DNA of 10,678 nt. Origin: Planctomycetaceae bacterium (lineage in GTDB: Bacteria > Planctomycetota > Planctomycetia > Planctomycetales > Planctomycetaceae). The position numbers and the translations under genes are program-made. The notes beneath the pieces are model-generated. The model ran no database searches. It was not told the DNA's origin and saw nothing but the letters and a program-made list of their open reading frames with translations. Shown piece after piece: positions 1 to 7,494 of the stretch (the first letter of the stretch is position 1; every line of letters starts with the position of its first letter). The DNA lies in assembly GCA_016765335.1 (NCBI GenBank), contig JAESQE010000481.1:1-10678 (forward strand). The letters are read 5' to 3'.

Positions 1-268
1 ACCTCACAGGTAATGGTTATGGCCCCAGAAGTATCCAACATCTGGGGCCAAAACCACTTTCTTTATGCAATCCATAATCTGCAAACACAGCTCAGCAATC
101 GATTGACGCCCCAGCCACCCCTTATTCACGTTATCATTCACGGTATTTACTAGCTTCATCCTCTCTGGAATGGTACATGCCGAATCTGTGCAGTGAAGTA
201 GCCTTTTGAGTGCTGCTCAAAATTAACACAAAGCAATTCCGGCAATCCCGCTGTCGCAATAAACTCGA
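1..268. other. Left-edge region, no assignable gene
   Basis: No gene can be assigned here. On the plus strand a frame is open from the left edge to a TAG at 151-153 (50 codons), so it could be the last part of a gene entering from the left. On the minus strand a frame is open from about 216 to a TGA at 4-6 (about 70 codons), with its only ATG at 157-159; the purine run AGAGAGG touches that ATG, leaving no normal ribosome-site spacing. I recognise neither translation. The two frames overlap on opposite strands, so at most one is likely real, and open stretches this short are expected by chance. An inverted repeat at 20-50 lies inside both. Confidence 0.3.
20..50. repeat. Perfect 10-bp inverted repeat
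   Basis: TGGCCCCAGA at 20-29 is exactly complementary to TCTGGGGCCA at 41-50, with an 11-base loop. The stem is G+C-rich and would be stable as RNA. Neither strand has a T-run after it (the plus strand continues with AAAA), so it is not a typical intrinsic terminator. It could be an operator, an RNA structure, or the end of an element cut by the window edge. Confidence 0.5.
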
Positions 269-303
269 CAAAAAAAAGCGAACCGTTTTTCAACGGTTCG
301 CTT
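269..303 (-). terminator. Rho-independent terminator of the che cluster
   Basis: A perfect 12-bp stem (276-287 paired with 292-303) closes a 4-base loop. On the minus strand it runs straight into a T-tract (A270-A277 on the plus strand). It begins 45 bases past the receptor stop codon at 349-351, the expected place for the end of the cheA-cheW-receptor transcript. A second, smaller hairpin (TCAGCA at 332-337, TGCTGA at 341-346) lies between the stop codon and this terminator; it has no T-run of its own. Confidence 0.9.
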
Positions 304-348
304 GAAGCAATTTCATCTCTCGTTCATAAGCTCAGCATTTTGCTGATC

Positions 349-2976
349 TTACATTTTTCGTAATCTTTTCAAGAAGCCTGTCGCAACGTCGTCCAAGTTG
401 ACAGATTCTTTAGCCAGTCCATCTGCTGCGGTCAGGATGTCGCTGGAGGCGTTACCACTTTCGTCGGCTGCTGAAGAAACCTTGGTGATATTTGCGGTTA
501 CCTCTTGTGTACCAGCAGCTGCTTCTGCAACATTACGGGAAATTTCGTTTGTTGCAGCTGTCTGTTCTTCAACAGCAGAGGCAATCGTCACGGAGATTTC
601 GTTGATACGACCGATGTTTTCACTGATCGATTCAATCGCGGCAGACGCACCCCCGGTGGCTGATTGGATCGCTCCAATTTTCAGACTGATTTCTTCGGTT
701 GCTTTTGCAGTCTGTCGAGCAAGCTCTTTGACCTCATTAGCAACAACAGCAAATCCTTTACCTGCTTCACCAGCTCGGGCAGCTTCGATGGTGGCATTCA
801 ATGCCAACAGGTTGGTCTGTTGAGCAATTGAAGTAATCACTTTGATAACATGACCAATCTCTTCACTGGAATCGCTCAATTCCTTAATCGTTACGTTGGT
901 GCGATCCGCTTCCTGAACTGCTTGGGCAGTCATTTGAGAGGCATCTTGCACGTGACGAGCAATTTCTGCAATCGATGCACTGAGTTGTTCTGCAGAGGAA
1001 GCAACAGTCTGAACATTCTTTGTTGCTTGTTCACTGGCAGCAGAAACCATTTGAGCCTGCTTGGAAGTTTCATCTGCCAAGCCGGTCATACTCCTTGAAC
1101 TGGCTTGCATTTCAGTTGCAGAAGACGTGACCACTTCGATAACACCTTTAACATCCCGTTCAAAATCATCAGCCATTTTGATATCTTCGGTAATAACCGA
1201 CCAGGTAGCCATCGGTCCGAGATAGTTTTTCTTACTGTCGTAAACAGCAGAAACCAATAAGTCGAGATGCTCTTCACCCAACTGGATTTTTGCCCGGTGT
1301 GGCAAATTGTTAGGATCAGCCAATAACTTGCGTTGCATTTCAGGCATCTTATGGAAGACGTCGATTTTGGTGCCAATCATATCATCGGCTTTGACCGGAA
1401 GAGACCCTTCGATTGACCGTAGAGTTTCTGTCGAAGCTGGGTTCATGTAGATCAATTCCAAATCCAGGTCCGTCATCATGACGTTAATTGGAATGTTATC
1501 CATCATGTTTTGAACACGATCAGCAACTACTGCAGCTTTTTTTTGTTCTGTAATATCCGTTGCGAACTTAACAACTTTAAATGCTTCACCGTTGAGATTT
1601 TTAATCGGGTAGTAAGTGGCCTGGATCCAAACTTCCTTGCCTCCTTTGCCTATCCTCAGAAACTCACCGCCGATAAACTCTCCATCATTCAATCGCTTCC
1701 AGAACGTTTTGTACTCAGCACCGGCAGCAAAATCTGGTTCAATAAACATGCTGTGATGGTTACCCTGAATTTCATTCAATGAGTACCCCAATACGCTCAG
1801 GAAATTATCGTTGGCGGTCACAATTGTGCCATCCATCTCAAATTCAATGACTGCCATTACTGTACCGACAGCTTCAATCTGAGAAGAATAATCGTTATTA
1901 AGTTCTTCGTTTTTTAGCTTCTCAGTAACAACTGACCAAGTAACCATCGGCCCGAGGTAATTCCCAGCATCATCACGAACTGCGGTGACAAGTAAATCAA
2001 GTTTTTCCGGACCTACTTCAATAATAGCTTTTTGCGGCAGGTTATTGGGGTTGGCTAAAAGCGATCGTTGGTGGGCTGGGTTTTTGTGGAATACGTCGAT
2101 GTTGGTCCCGACGAGATTTTCAACCTTAACGGGCAGGTACTGCTCCAGAGTTCGAAGCGTCTTTTCAGAGGATTTGTTGAGATAGGTAATATTCAGGTCC
2201 AAGTCGGTCATCATCACGTTGATTGGAATATCTTCCATCATCGTGAAGTAAATTGAACTTTCATTGACCGACTGCGAGACTTGTCCTTGGTTTGCCGGTG
2301 AAACTGAATCAATAGCCATTATTTCATTCTCCTGTTTGGCGTATGAATTCGCCGGGGTACTAGGGTTAACAGATTCCATTTGTGGTTCGTATGCAGGACC
2401 AGAAGAACTAACTTCGGATCCCATTTTCGCAGATACAGCAGCAAGCTCTTTGACACCTTGCTGCACAGTTTTTTCTTCGTAAAGCATCTCCGAGTTTTCG
2501 GCGATAATTTCATCGTCGATCTCTTCAGCAATTTGAACAGGCGGACCTGAATTCGCTGCTGTTGAAGTCGCCTCGGAAGCTCCTTCAATCATGATGGAAC
2601 TAATTACTTCAAGTGCTTCGTTCCAAGCATTGTAAAGTTCTTTGTTCCATGCATCGCCAGCAACTTTTTCCAGCGCAATGAGCATAGATTCTTGTACTAA
2701 TGGATAATGCACACTCGAAACCTGATAATCGAGATGACGTACTCCCAGTTCTTTCAGGAACTTCGTCAGCTTTTCAGGTTGTTCAAGTGATTTGACAATC
2801 ACAATCAGTGACTGAATTAATTTCTGTTGCTGTTCTTCCATAGCCACGCCATCAAATATCGGCTTGGCCTCTGGGTGATTTTCGAACAACGTCTGATAAA
2901 ACGTTTGAGCCAACAGGTCTGCCTGGGGCGCAACAAGTTCAAACGATGATCGTAATAATGGTACATTTAATGACAC
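349..2976 (-). CDS. Soluble methyl-accepting chemotaxis receptor: globin-PAS-PAS-PAS-MCP
   Basis: An 875-residue receptor expected to feed haem/PAS signals to the adjacent CheW and CheA. Residues 1-132 are a globin resembling flavohaemoglobin globin domains: Tyr27 (B10), Phe41 (CD1), Gln49 (E7), proximal His81 (F8) and Tyr91. An acidic linker (about 133-240) follows. PAS-A is at 246-352, an Aer-like PAS-B at 364-478 (with GNHHSMF and WIQATYYPI) and PAS-C at 489-597; A and C are about 60% identical by eye. Residues 600-875 form the MCP coiled-coil hairpin, with the tip [20 protein letters not shown] at 717-736 and methylation-like sites near 649-650, 663-664 and 803-804 (EQ/EE pairs in A/S/T context). 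No hydrophobic segment is long enough to span a membrane, so it should be cytoplasmic. The C-terminus has no CheR-binding pentapeptide. The start is GTG at 2976: no ATG lies nearby, the globin begins at once, and a GGGGG tract lies 8 bases upstream. It is last in the cluster, 97 bases after cheW. Confidence 0.93.
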   Translation of the reverse strand: MSLNVPLLRSSFELVAPQADLLAQTFYQTLFENHPEAKPIFDGVAMEEQQQKLIQSLIVIVKSLEQPEKLTKFLKELGVRHLDYQVSSVHYPLVQESMLIALEKVAGDAWNKELYNAWNEALEVISSIMIEGASEATSTAANSGPPVQIAEEIDDEIIAENSEMLYEEKTVQQGVKELAAVSAKMGSEVSSSGPAYEPQMESVNPSTPANSYAKQENEIMAIDSVSPANQGQVSQSVNESSIYFTMMEDIPINVMMTDLDLNITYLNKSSEKTLRTLEQYLPVKVENLVGTNIDVFHKNPAHQRSLLANPNNLPQKAIIEVGPEKLDLLVTAVRDDAGNYLGPMVTWSVVTEKLKNEELNNDYSSQIEAVGTVMAVIEFEMDGTIVTANDNFLSVLGYSLNEIQGNHHSMFIEPDFAAGAEYKTFWKRLNDGEFIGGEFLRIGKGGKEVWIQATYYPIKNLNGEAFKVVKFATDITEQKKAAVVADRVQNMMDNIPINVMMTDLDLELIYMNPASTETLRSIEGSLPVKADDMIGTKIDVFHKMPEMQRKLLADPNNLPHRAKIQLGEEHLDLLVSAVYDSKKNYLGPMATWSVITEDIKMADDFERDVKGVIEVVTSSATEMQASSRSMTGLADETSKQAQMVSAASEQATKNVQTVASSAEQLSASIAEIARHVQDASQMTAQAVQEADRTNVTIKELSDSSEEIGHVIKVITSIAQQTNLLALNATIEAARAGEAGKGFAVVANEVKELARQTAKATEEISLKIGAIQSATGGASAAIESISENIGRINEISVTIASAVEEQTAATNEISRNVAEAAAGTQEVTANITKVSSAADESGNASSDILTAADGLAKESVNLDDVATGFLKRLRKM

Positions 2977-3073
2977 GTTATTGGCCCCCGCTTCCCTAAA
3001 TAATCTACTTCAAAGAACTTGAAAAGTTACAAATTATGAGTTCTACTCTTGAACCATAAAACCGAATTTTTGA

Positions 3074-3541
3074 CTAGGAGAGTCCCAGTACAGCGGCCAC
3101 ATCAAGAATAATGAAGAGACGATCTTTCAAACGTACTATTCCCGTGGTGACTTTTAACCAATGAGCATCTAATGTCCGTGGGACAGGTAAGGTTTCAGTG
3201 GAAGCCACATCGATAACCTCGCCCACTTCATCAACAAGCAAACTGAATGATTCCCCGCGAAATCGCAGAACGACATTCATACTTTTTTTGTCTTCTTCCC
3301 GTGGAGGGAGACCTAAACTTTTTCGTAAATCGACAGCAGTAACAATTTGCCCTCTCAGATTGAGCAAGCCAGCAATTTCCGGCTTGGACCTGGGAGTTCG
3401 GGCAATATGTTGTGCATTGAGGACTTCCTGAACGTCACTGACGGGCACGCCAAGTAATTGTCCATCAACCCAGAAAGAAACATACTGATTTGTCGTCACT
3501 TTTTTTTTCGAGCGACCTGTTTTATTTGCAATTGCAGTCAT
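3074..3541 (-). CDS. cheW: CheW coupling protein
   Basis: A 155-residue CheW that joins the receptor tip to the CheA P5 domain. It is a single CheW domain from about residue 18 to the end: [15 protein letters not shown] at the first strands, the conserved receptor/kinase-contact motif NLRG at 61-64, and LLVDEVGEV at 101-109. A short basic N-terminal tail (SKKK) precedes it. The frame stays open to an ATG at 3577, but I start at 3541: that ATG overlaps the cheA stop as ATGA and has a perfect AGGAGG 7 bases upstream, whereas the extra 12 residues resemble no CheW sequence. The length matches ordinary CheW. It is almost certainly translated with cheA, giving matched amounts of the two partners. 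Confidence 0.95.
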   Translation of the reverse strand: MTAIANKTGRSKKKVTTNQYVSFWVDGQLLGVPVSDVQEVLNAQHIARTPRSKPEIAGLLNLRGQIVTAVDLRKSLGLPPREEDKKSMNVVLRFRGESFSLLVDEVGEVIDVASTETLPVPRTLDAHWLKVTTGIVRLKDRLFIILDVAAVLGLS

Positions 3542-3554
3542 GCAGAAGCCTCCT
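3538..3554 (-). promoter_or_regulatory. cheA-cheW translational coupling site
   Basis: On the minus strand AGGAGG (3549-3554) lies 7 bases before ATG (3541-3539), and that ATG overlaps the cheA stop TGA (3540-3538). The ribosome site lies inside the last cheA codons. This decides the cheW start and indicates stop-restart coupling. Confidence 0.85.
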
Positions 3555-6258
3555 GTGTCCATTTCTTTTGGTTGCACAAACGTTGAATTTCACGAGATAA
3601 TGTGGGAATATCTAGTTTTTCCAGTAGCGAGTCACAGCCCGAATCGTCAGCACTTTGTTGCACAGGTGGTGTTATATTAGAACAAAGTCCAACGACAGGA
3701 GTTTTGCTGGTCTGATGACGAGAGTGAATCCATTCGATCAAATCACCAGTATCGTCTTGCCCACTGTCGAAATCGACAATAATGGCGTCAAAATAACTGT
3801 CTGATTCCAGCGTTTTCAAAGCTTGCTTGGCTGATTCAACGGCCAACGTCTGATACTGTTCTGCCCGCATTGATGCAGTGAGCATCTGGCGGAAGAATGG
3901 TGAGCTATTGACAATTAACAGACTCAGATGTGACACAGTAGATTTTCGGAACCAATTGGGATCTGATTGCTCGACGTAGTATTGAGTGTCAATGACTTCG
4001 GTTGCTTTACCATTAATCACAGCTGTTCCAAGAATTCCCTGTTTTTGTGATTGCACTTCAATCGAAAGGAATTCGTCGACAACATCCTGGATTCCATCAA
4101 CCAACAATCCCATCGATTGATCGCCATCAGTAAAGACAATCACAGGTTGTGGGTCTATTTGTGAACTGTGGAAGTCTCCATTGATCGATTGCAACTGAAG
4201 CAGACGGCCTCGGTATTGAATAATGGGACCATTGCTGCTGTCTTCGATTCTTTCTCGTGGGAACTCTTCCAATCTCGAAACCAAAGCCAAAGGAACAGCC
4301 ATTTTCGTATTTTGCCCAGCATCGAAAACCAGCAAACTCGTGAGATCCAATGCTTCGGCTCGATCTTCCTCGGCATGCGTCTCGCGAGATCCACTACTTG
4401 TGATCAGAGTACCGAAGTCAGAAGCAATCCCTGTGACATCGAGAATCATAATGACTCGCCCATCGCCCAGAATTGTTGTTCCCTGGTAAATTGCGATATC
4501 TTTGAGCAACAGTCCCACAGGCTTAACAACAATTTCTTCCGTGTCGTAGACTTCATCAACCACGAGTCCGAACTGCTCTTCACCAACCTGAACAACAACA
4601 ATATTTGTGTCGTCATCTTCAATAGAAGAAGAGTCCGTTCGAAGCACATCTGTCAGTTTCAACAAAGGCAGCAATCGATCTCTTAATCGAAAGACCTCTT
4701 TGTCGTGAATTCGCTCTATCCGGGATCGCTGCTCAGAAGTCAGACGGACAAGTTCAACAACTCCCAGCTGAGGAATCGCAAACGATTGATCGCCTGCCCT
4801 GACAACGAGTGCAGAGATGATTGCAAGAGTCAGAGGAATTTTAATCCGAACCGTTGTGCCTTGCCCTTGTTTTGAAATCAGATCAACGGTTCCGCCAATC
4901 CGTTCGATTTCTGTTCGCACAACATCCATTCCAACGCCTCGACCAGACACCGAACTGACTTTTTCAGCCGTGGAAAGACCGGGATGGAAAATGTACTGAT
5001 GAATATCGTAATCACTTAAGGCAGAAGCCTCGGATTCGGTGACTAATCCGTTTGTAATCGCCTTTTCCAGAACACGTTCTGCATTAATACCTGCTCCATC
5101 ATCTTCAATGCAGATGATCACATGACCGCCTTCATGGTAAGCATTCAGACGAATGGTTCCCTTTTCAGATTTACCAGCTGCAAGACGTTCGTCCGCTGTT
5201 TCCACTCCATGATCAGCTGAGTTGCGAACCATATGAGTGAGCGGATCTTTGATGGCATCCAGAACGGTTCTGTCCAATTCGGTCTCTTCACCTTCCATCA
5301 CCAGATCGATTTGCTTCTCGGTAATGCGAGACAGATCCCGAACCAGTCTCGGGAGTTTGCTCCAAGCGTTGCCTATCGGCTGCATTCTGGTTTTCATCAC
5401 ACCTTCCTGAAGGTCTGTTGTGACACGATTCAGGTGAGTGATAGGAGCTGCATATTTAGATTCTTCATCATCCCTGGAAAGTTGCAGCAACTGGTTTCTT
5501 GCTAGTACCAGTTCGCCAACCAGATTCATCAAGCGATCCAGTACGTTGACATTCACACGGATTGACAGCTCGGGAGCTGAGCTCTTGCCGCTGGCTTCTT
5601 TTTTCTCTTTCGCAGGAGCTGCCTTTTTTGCTGGTGTTTGAACAGTCGCATTTGACCCGATACTAATTTTTTGCTTCTCTTCCTTTTTCTTTTCAGCAGT
5701 TTTTTCGCGATGCAAGGCAGCTGCTTTATTAATTGCTTCATCGAGTTCGTTGAAGTCAATTTCTCCGGCGTCATTTACTAAATTGGTTGTATCGATAGAC
5801 GCATTAGAAGCTTCTTGAGCAGGAGCAGGAGCCTCCACTTCCTCTAAAGTGCCATTGTTCGCAAATGGACCGGCATCTTCACCATTTGCAATTCGCTCTA
5901 AGTTGGAAATCAGATTGCTATTGTCTTTGTCTGGCTCTTCGCCATTTTCCTCAATGCCTTTCATCAGTTCTTTGATGGCGTCAATGCCTTGAAGAACAAC
6001 CGATATTGCATCGCAGGACCGTTCGATGGATTTGTCCCTCATTTGCCCCAGAACATTTTCAGTTGCATGAGACACTGCGCCAATCCGGCTCAATCCAATG
6101 AACCCGCAAGTCCCCTTGATTGTGTGAATCGTTCGAAACACACTGGCAAGCAGATCTTCGTTGCTCGAATCCTTTTCGAAGGCAACGATGTCGGTATCGA
6201 GCTGACCAAGGTTTTCCCAGCTCTCTTCAAGAAATCCTTGGAGAATGTCGTCTTCCAT
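3538..6258 (-). CDS. cheA: CheA histidine kinase with two CheW domains and a receiver-like tail
   Basis: A 906-residue chemotaxis-type kinase, much longer than the roughly 650 of enteric CheA. In order: HPt/P1 at 1-105 with phospho-acceptor His45 (HTIKGTCGF); a charged Ala/Pro/Lys-rich linker at about 126-230 where no P2 (CheY/CheB-binding) domain can be seen; P3 dimerisation helices at about 231-300; P4 ATPase with N-box [10 protein letters not shown] (342-351), G1 DDGAG (386-390) and G2 GRGVGMD (439-445); P5 CheW-like at about 475-615; a second CheW-like domain at about 638-765; and a receiver-like domain at about 777-895. The last keeps an Asp at the phosphorylation position (Asp829, IIVDFDS) and Lys881, but the acidic pair is Asn784-Ser785. 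The start at 6258 fits the family N-terminus; AGGG lies 4 bases upstream, a weak ribosome site. It is first in the cheA-cheW-receptor cluster. No convincing promoter was found upstream. Confidence 0.95.
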   Translation of the reverse strand: MEDDILQGFLEESWENLGQLDTDIVAFEKDSSNEDLLASVFRTIHTIKGTCGFIGLSRIGAVSHATENVLGQMRDKSIERSCDAISVVLQGIDAIKELMKGIEENGEEPDKDNSNLISNLERIANGEDAGPFANNGTLEEVEAPAPAQEASNASIDTTNLVNDAGEIDFNELDEAINKAAALHREKTAEKKKEEKQKISIGSNATVQTPAKKAAPAKEKKEASGKSSAPELSIRVNVNVLDRLMNLVGELVLARNQLLQLSRDDEESKYAAPITHLNRVTTDLQEGVMKTRMQPIGNAWSKLPRLVRDLSRITEKQIDLVMEGEETELDRTVLDAIKDPLTHMVRNSADHGVETADERLAAGKSEKGTIRLNAYHEGGHVIICIEDDGAGINAERVLEKAITNGLVTESEASALSDYDIHQYIFHPGLSTAEKVSSVSGRGVGMDVVRTEIERIGGTVDLISKQGQGTTVRIKIPLTLAIISALVVRAGDQSFAIPQLGVVELVRLTSEQRSRIERIHDKEVFRLRDRLLPLLKLTDVLRTDSSSIEDDDTNIVVVQVGEEQFGLVVDEVYDTEEIVVKPVGLLLKDIAIYQGTTILGDGRVIMILDVTGIASDFGTLITSSGSRETHAEEDRAEALDLTSLLVFDAGQNTKMAVPLALVSRLEEFPRERIEDSSNGPIIQYRGRLLQLQSINGDFHSSQIDPQPVIVFTDGDQSMGLLVDGIQDVVDEFLSIEVQSQKQGILGTAVINGKATEVIDTQYYVEQSDPNWFRKSTVSHLSLLIVNSSPFFRQMLTASMRAEQYQTLAVESAKQALKTLESDSYFDAIIVDFDSGQDDTGDLIEWIHSRHQTSKTPVVGLCSNITPPVQQSADDSGCDSLLEKLDIPTLSREIQRLCNQKKWTQEASA

Positions 6259-6761
6259 GCGCCCTGTGACTTTATAATAGAGTCTGAATTAGTAATTGCC
6301 GGGGTCGTCTTAAACTCACAAAATACTTAATTTGAGGAGACTTCCATGCAAGCAAGAAAAGGAAAAACTTGAAGCACTTTTAATCACCTGTTGCTCTTAG
6401 AACAGAATCTCTCATTTTTAAGAATTCTTTGTTGTCGAGCTACTCGTAATTCTTCAATAGGCTTTTTTTAGAGGATGAATATCCGTTTTATCTAAAATAA
6501 TGATACATTTCCCCCAACAGTAAAAATTGCCTTATCACGTCTTATCGTCTCGACCAGACTTCGAAATCAATGATTTTCACAACAACAGGCTGTTTTAATG
6601 TTTATTAAATAGGTGGCTTCCTTAATTGAATTGTTTTGAAATTAATTAAGACCTCGCCGAAAGAAGTGATCATAGACCCACTAATCCTGCGGATTCCGTA
6701 TCAATACCTGGAAAACAAGATTCTTCCAAGCCATTGCGGTGCCTTGCTTGTGTTGATGCAT
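6259..6761. other. Upstream region of cheA, about 500 bases, no gene seen
   Basis: A+T-rich DNA between the terminator at 6762-6798 and the cheA start. It should hold the promoter of the che cluster, since the terminator isolates it from the gene upstream. I see no convincing -35/-10 pair in the minus orientation, no sigma-54 (GG-GC) pair and no sigma-28 site with both halves. A TATTAT lies close to the cheA ATG but has no TTG box at the right distance. No open frame looked coding. Confidence 0.5.
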
Positions 6762-6798
6762 AAAAAAGCAGAGCTTGGCAATTAGCCAGGCTCTGCTT
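6762..6798 (-). terminator. Rho-independent terminator between the HIT gene and cheA
   Basis: A 14-bp stem (6766-6779 paired with 6785-6798, one G-U pair) with loop AATTA. On the minus strand it ends in a T-run (A6762-A6767 on the plus strand); there is no T-run in the plus direction. It lies about 180 bases past the HIT stop codon and would end the kinase/HIT transcript, making cheA a separate unit. Confidence 0.85.
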
Positions 6799-6836
6799 GA
6801 TATCGTTCAGGAGTTAAATAAGGTTCATCCGATTTT

Positions 6837-6865
6837 TTCTCTGTGGCCTCTGCGTCTCCGTGGTT
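6837..6865. repeat. Degenerate CTCTG-type intergenic repeat
   Basis: Three consecutive units of 8-9 bases: CTCTGTGGC (6839-6847), CTCTGCGT (6848-6855) and CTCCGTGGT (6856-6864). On the minus strand the sequence has the ACCACGGAGACGCAGAGG style. From memory, very similar CTCTG/CGGAG stretches are scattered between genes in many unrelated bacterial genomes; their role is unclear. Two short stems follow (CGGT/ACCG at 6880-6891 and CTGGC/GCCAG at 6898-6913), which may belong to the same element. Confidence 0.5.
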
Positions 6866-6975
6866 TATTCTATTTCCTTCGGTTGATACCGGCTACGCTG
6901 GCTTCGACGCCAGGAAATCATATCCCAACAATCTTAAGCATTTAATCTAGTAGGACTAGTACAGCAACTTCAAGA

Positions 6976-7323
6976 CTAACCAGGTGGCCAATTCAGGCTT
7001 CGCTTTCCCAACAAGTGAAAGTGTAGATGATAAACGTCCTGTCCCCCATCAGTTCCGGTGTTCAGGACTGTGCGATAGCCGGACTCCAGTCCAACCTGCT
7101 TGGCGAGTTTAGAAATCACGAGCAGAAGATGCCCTAGCAGCGGAGCATCTTCGTCCTTGACTTCAGCCAGTGAGGCGATTCGCTTTTTAGGGATAATGAG
7201 TATATGGATTGGAGCCTGCGGGTTGATGTCATTAAACGCCAGGCAGAGATCATCTTCGTACACAATTTCAGCTGGGATCTCTCGACTCAGGATTTTATCA
7301 AAGATTGTGGTTTCCTGATTCAT
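6976..7323 (-). CDS. HIT family (HINT-type) nucleotide hydrolase
   Basis: A 115-residue single-domain histidine-triad protein. Members of the HINT branch hydrolyse purine nucleoside phosphoramidates and acyl- or aminoacyl-adenylates in the cytoplasm as dimers. The catalytic triad is HLHFHLL, His99-His101-His103, with His103-L-L closing the motif. Also visible are the nucleotide-site His40 (APIHILIIPK), Asn88 in the NTGTDGGQ loop before the triad, and the C-terminal NWPPG typical of HINT proteins. Length and start fit the family: ATG at 7323 with AAGGAG 6 bases upstream. It lies 171 bases after the sensor kinase stop with no terminator between them, so it may share that transcript. The family is a housekeeping one and the link to the kinase may be positional only. 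The exact substrate cannot be read from the sequence. Confidence 0.95.
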   Translation of the reverse strand: MNQETTIFDKILSREIPAEIVYEDDLCLAFNDINPQAPIHILIIPKKRIASLAEVKDEDAPLLGHLLLVISKLAKQVGLESGYRTVLNTGTDGGQDVYHLHFHLLGKRSLNWPPG

Positions 7324-7338
7324 TCAACACTCCTTGTC

Positions 7339-7494
7339 TTAATTATGATCCAAGGAAACTTCCTCGGGGGCTATCATGCCATCTGGTGATAAGCAATCTA
7401 CCTTGTTTATCATATTGAGAAGCTCAATAAAATACTGCGCAGCAACTCTATTTGAAGAACGCGTCGTTATTAATCGAGAAGTGTCGTCAAGACT
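7339..7494 (-). other. 51-codon open stretch in frame after the kinase stop; possible small or degraded gene
   Basis: Directly after the kinase stop (TAA, 7497-7495) the same frame is open for 51 codons and closes with TAA at 7341-7339, 15 bases before the HIT ATG. The translation looks protein-like (for example RVAAQYFIELLNMINK) but I do not recognise it. The only in-frame ATGs would give 24 residues or fewer, without a good ribosome site. Possible readings are a lost C-terminal extension of the kinase cut off by a stop mutation, a tiny gene, or chance. A short palindrome ATTGAG-AAG-CTCAAT (7414-7428) lies inside. Confidence 0.25.

Noticed and set aside
398..823. Plus-strand open frame of 141 codons
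   Set aside because: It is antisense to the MCP signalling hairpin, whose repetitive Ala/Ser/Glu codons keep the opposite strand open. It has no ribosome site and no recognisable domain.
4168..4686. Plus-strand open frame of 172 codons
   Set aside because: It lies wholly inside cheA, opposite its well-conserved CheW-like domains, and its translation is low in recognisable structure.
6273..6278. TATAAT on the plus strand
   Set aside because: There is no -35 partner and no plus-strand gene downstream. On the minus strand it reads ATTATA and also lacks a -35 box.
6420..6454. AAGAATT/AATTCTT inverted repeat with an inner CGAG/CTCG stem and a nearby T-run
   Set aside because: The arms are A+T-rich, the inner gaps are unequal and the T-run is 8 bases away, so it is a weak structure with no gene ending there.
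6541..6560. GACGATAAG on the minus strand as a sigma-28 promoter half for cheA
   Set aside because: It resembles the -10 half only; no TAAA-type -35 lies at the right distance, and it is about 280 bases from the gene.
6621..6650. CTTAATT/AATTAAG inverted repeat
   Set aside because: Seven A+T-rich base pairs around a 16-base loop is expected by chance in this A+T-rich gap.
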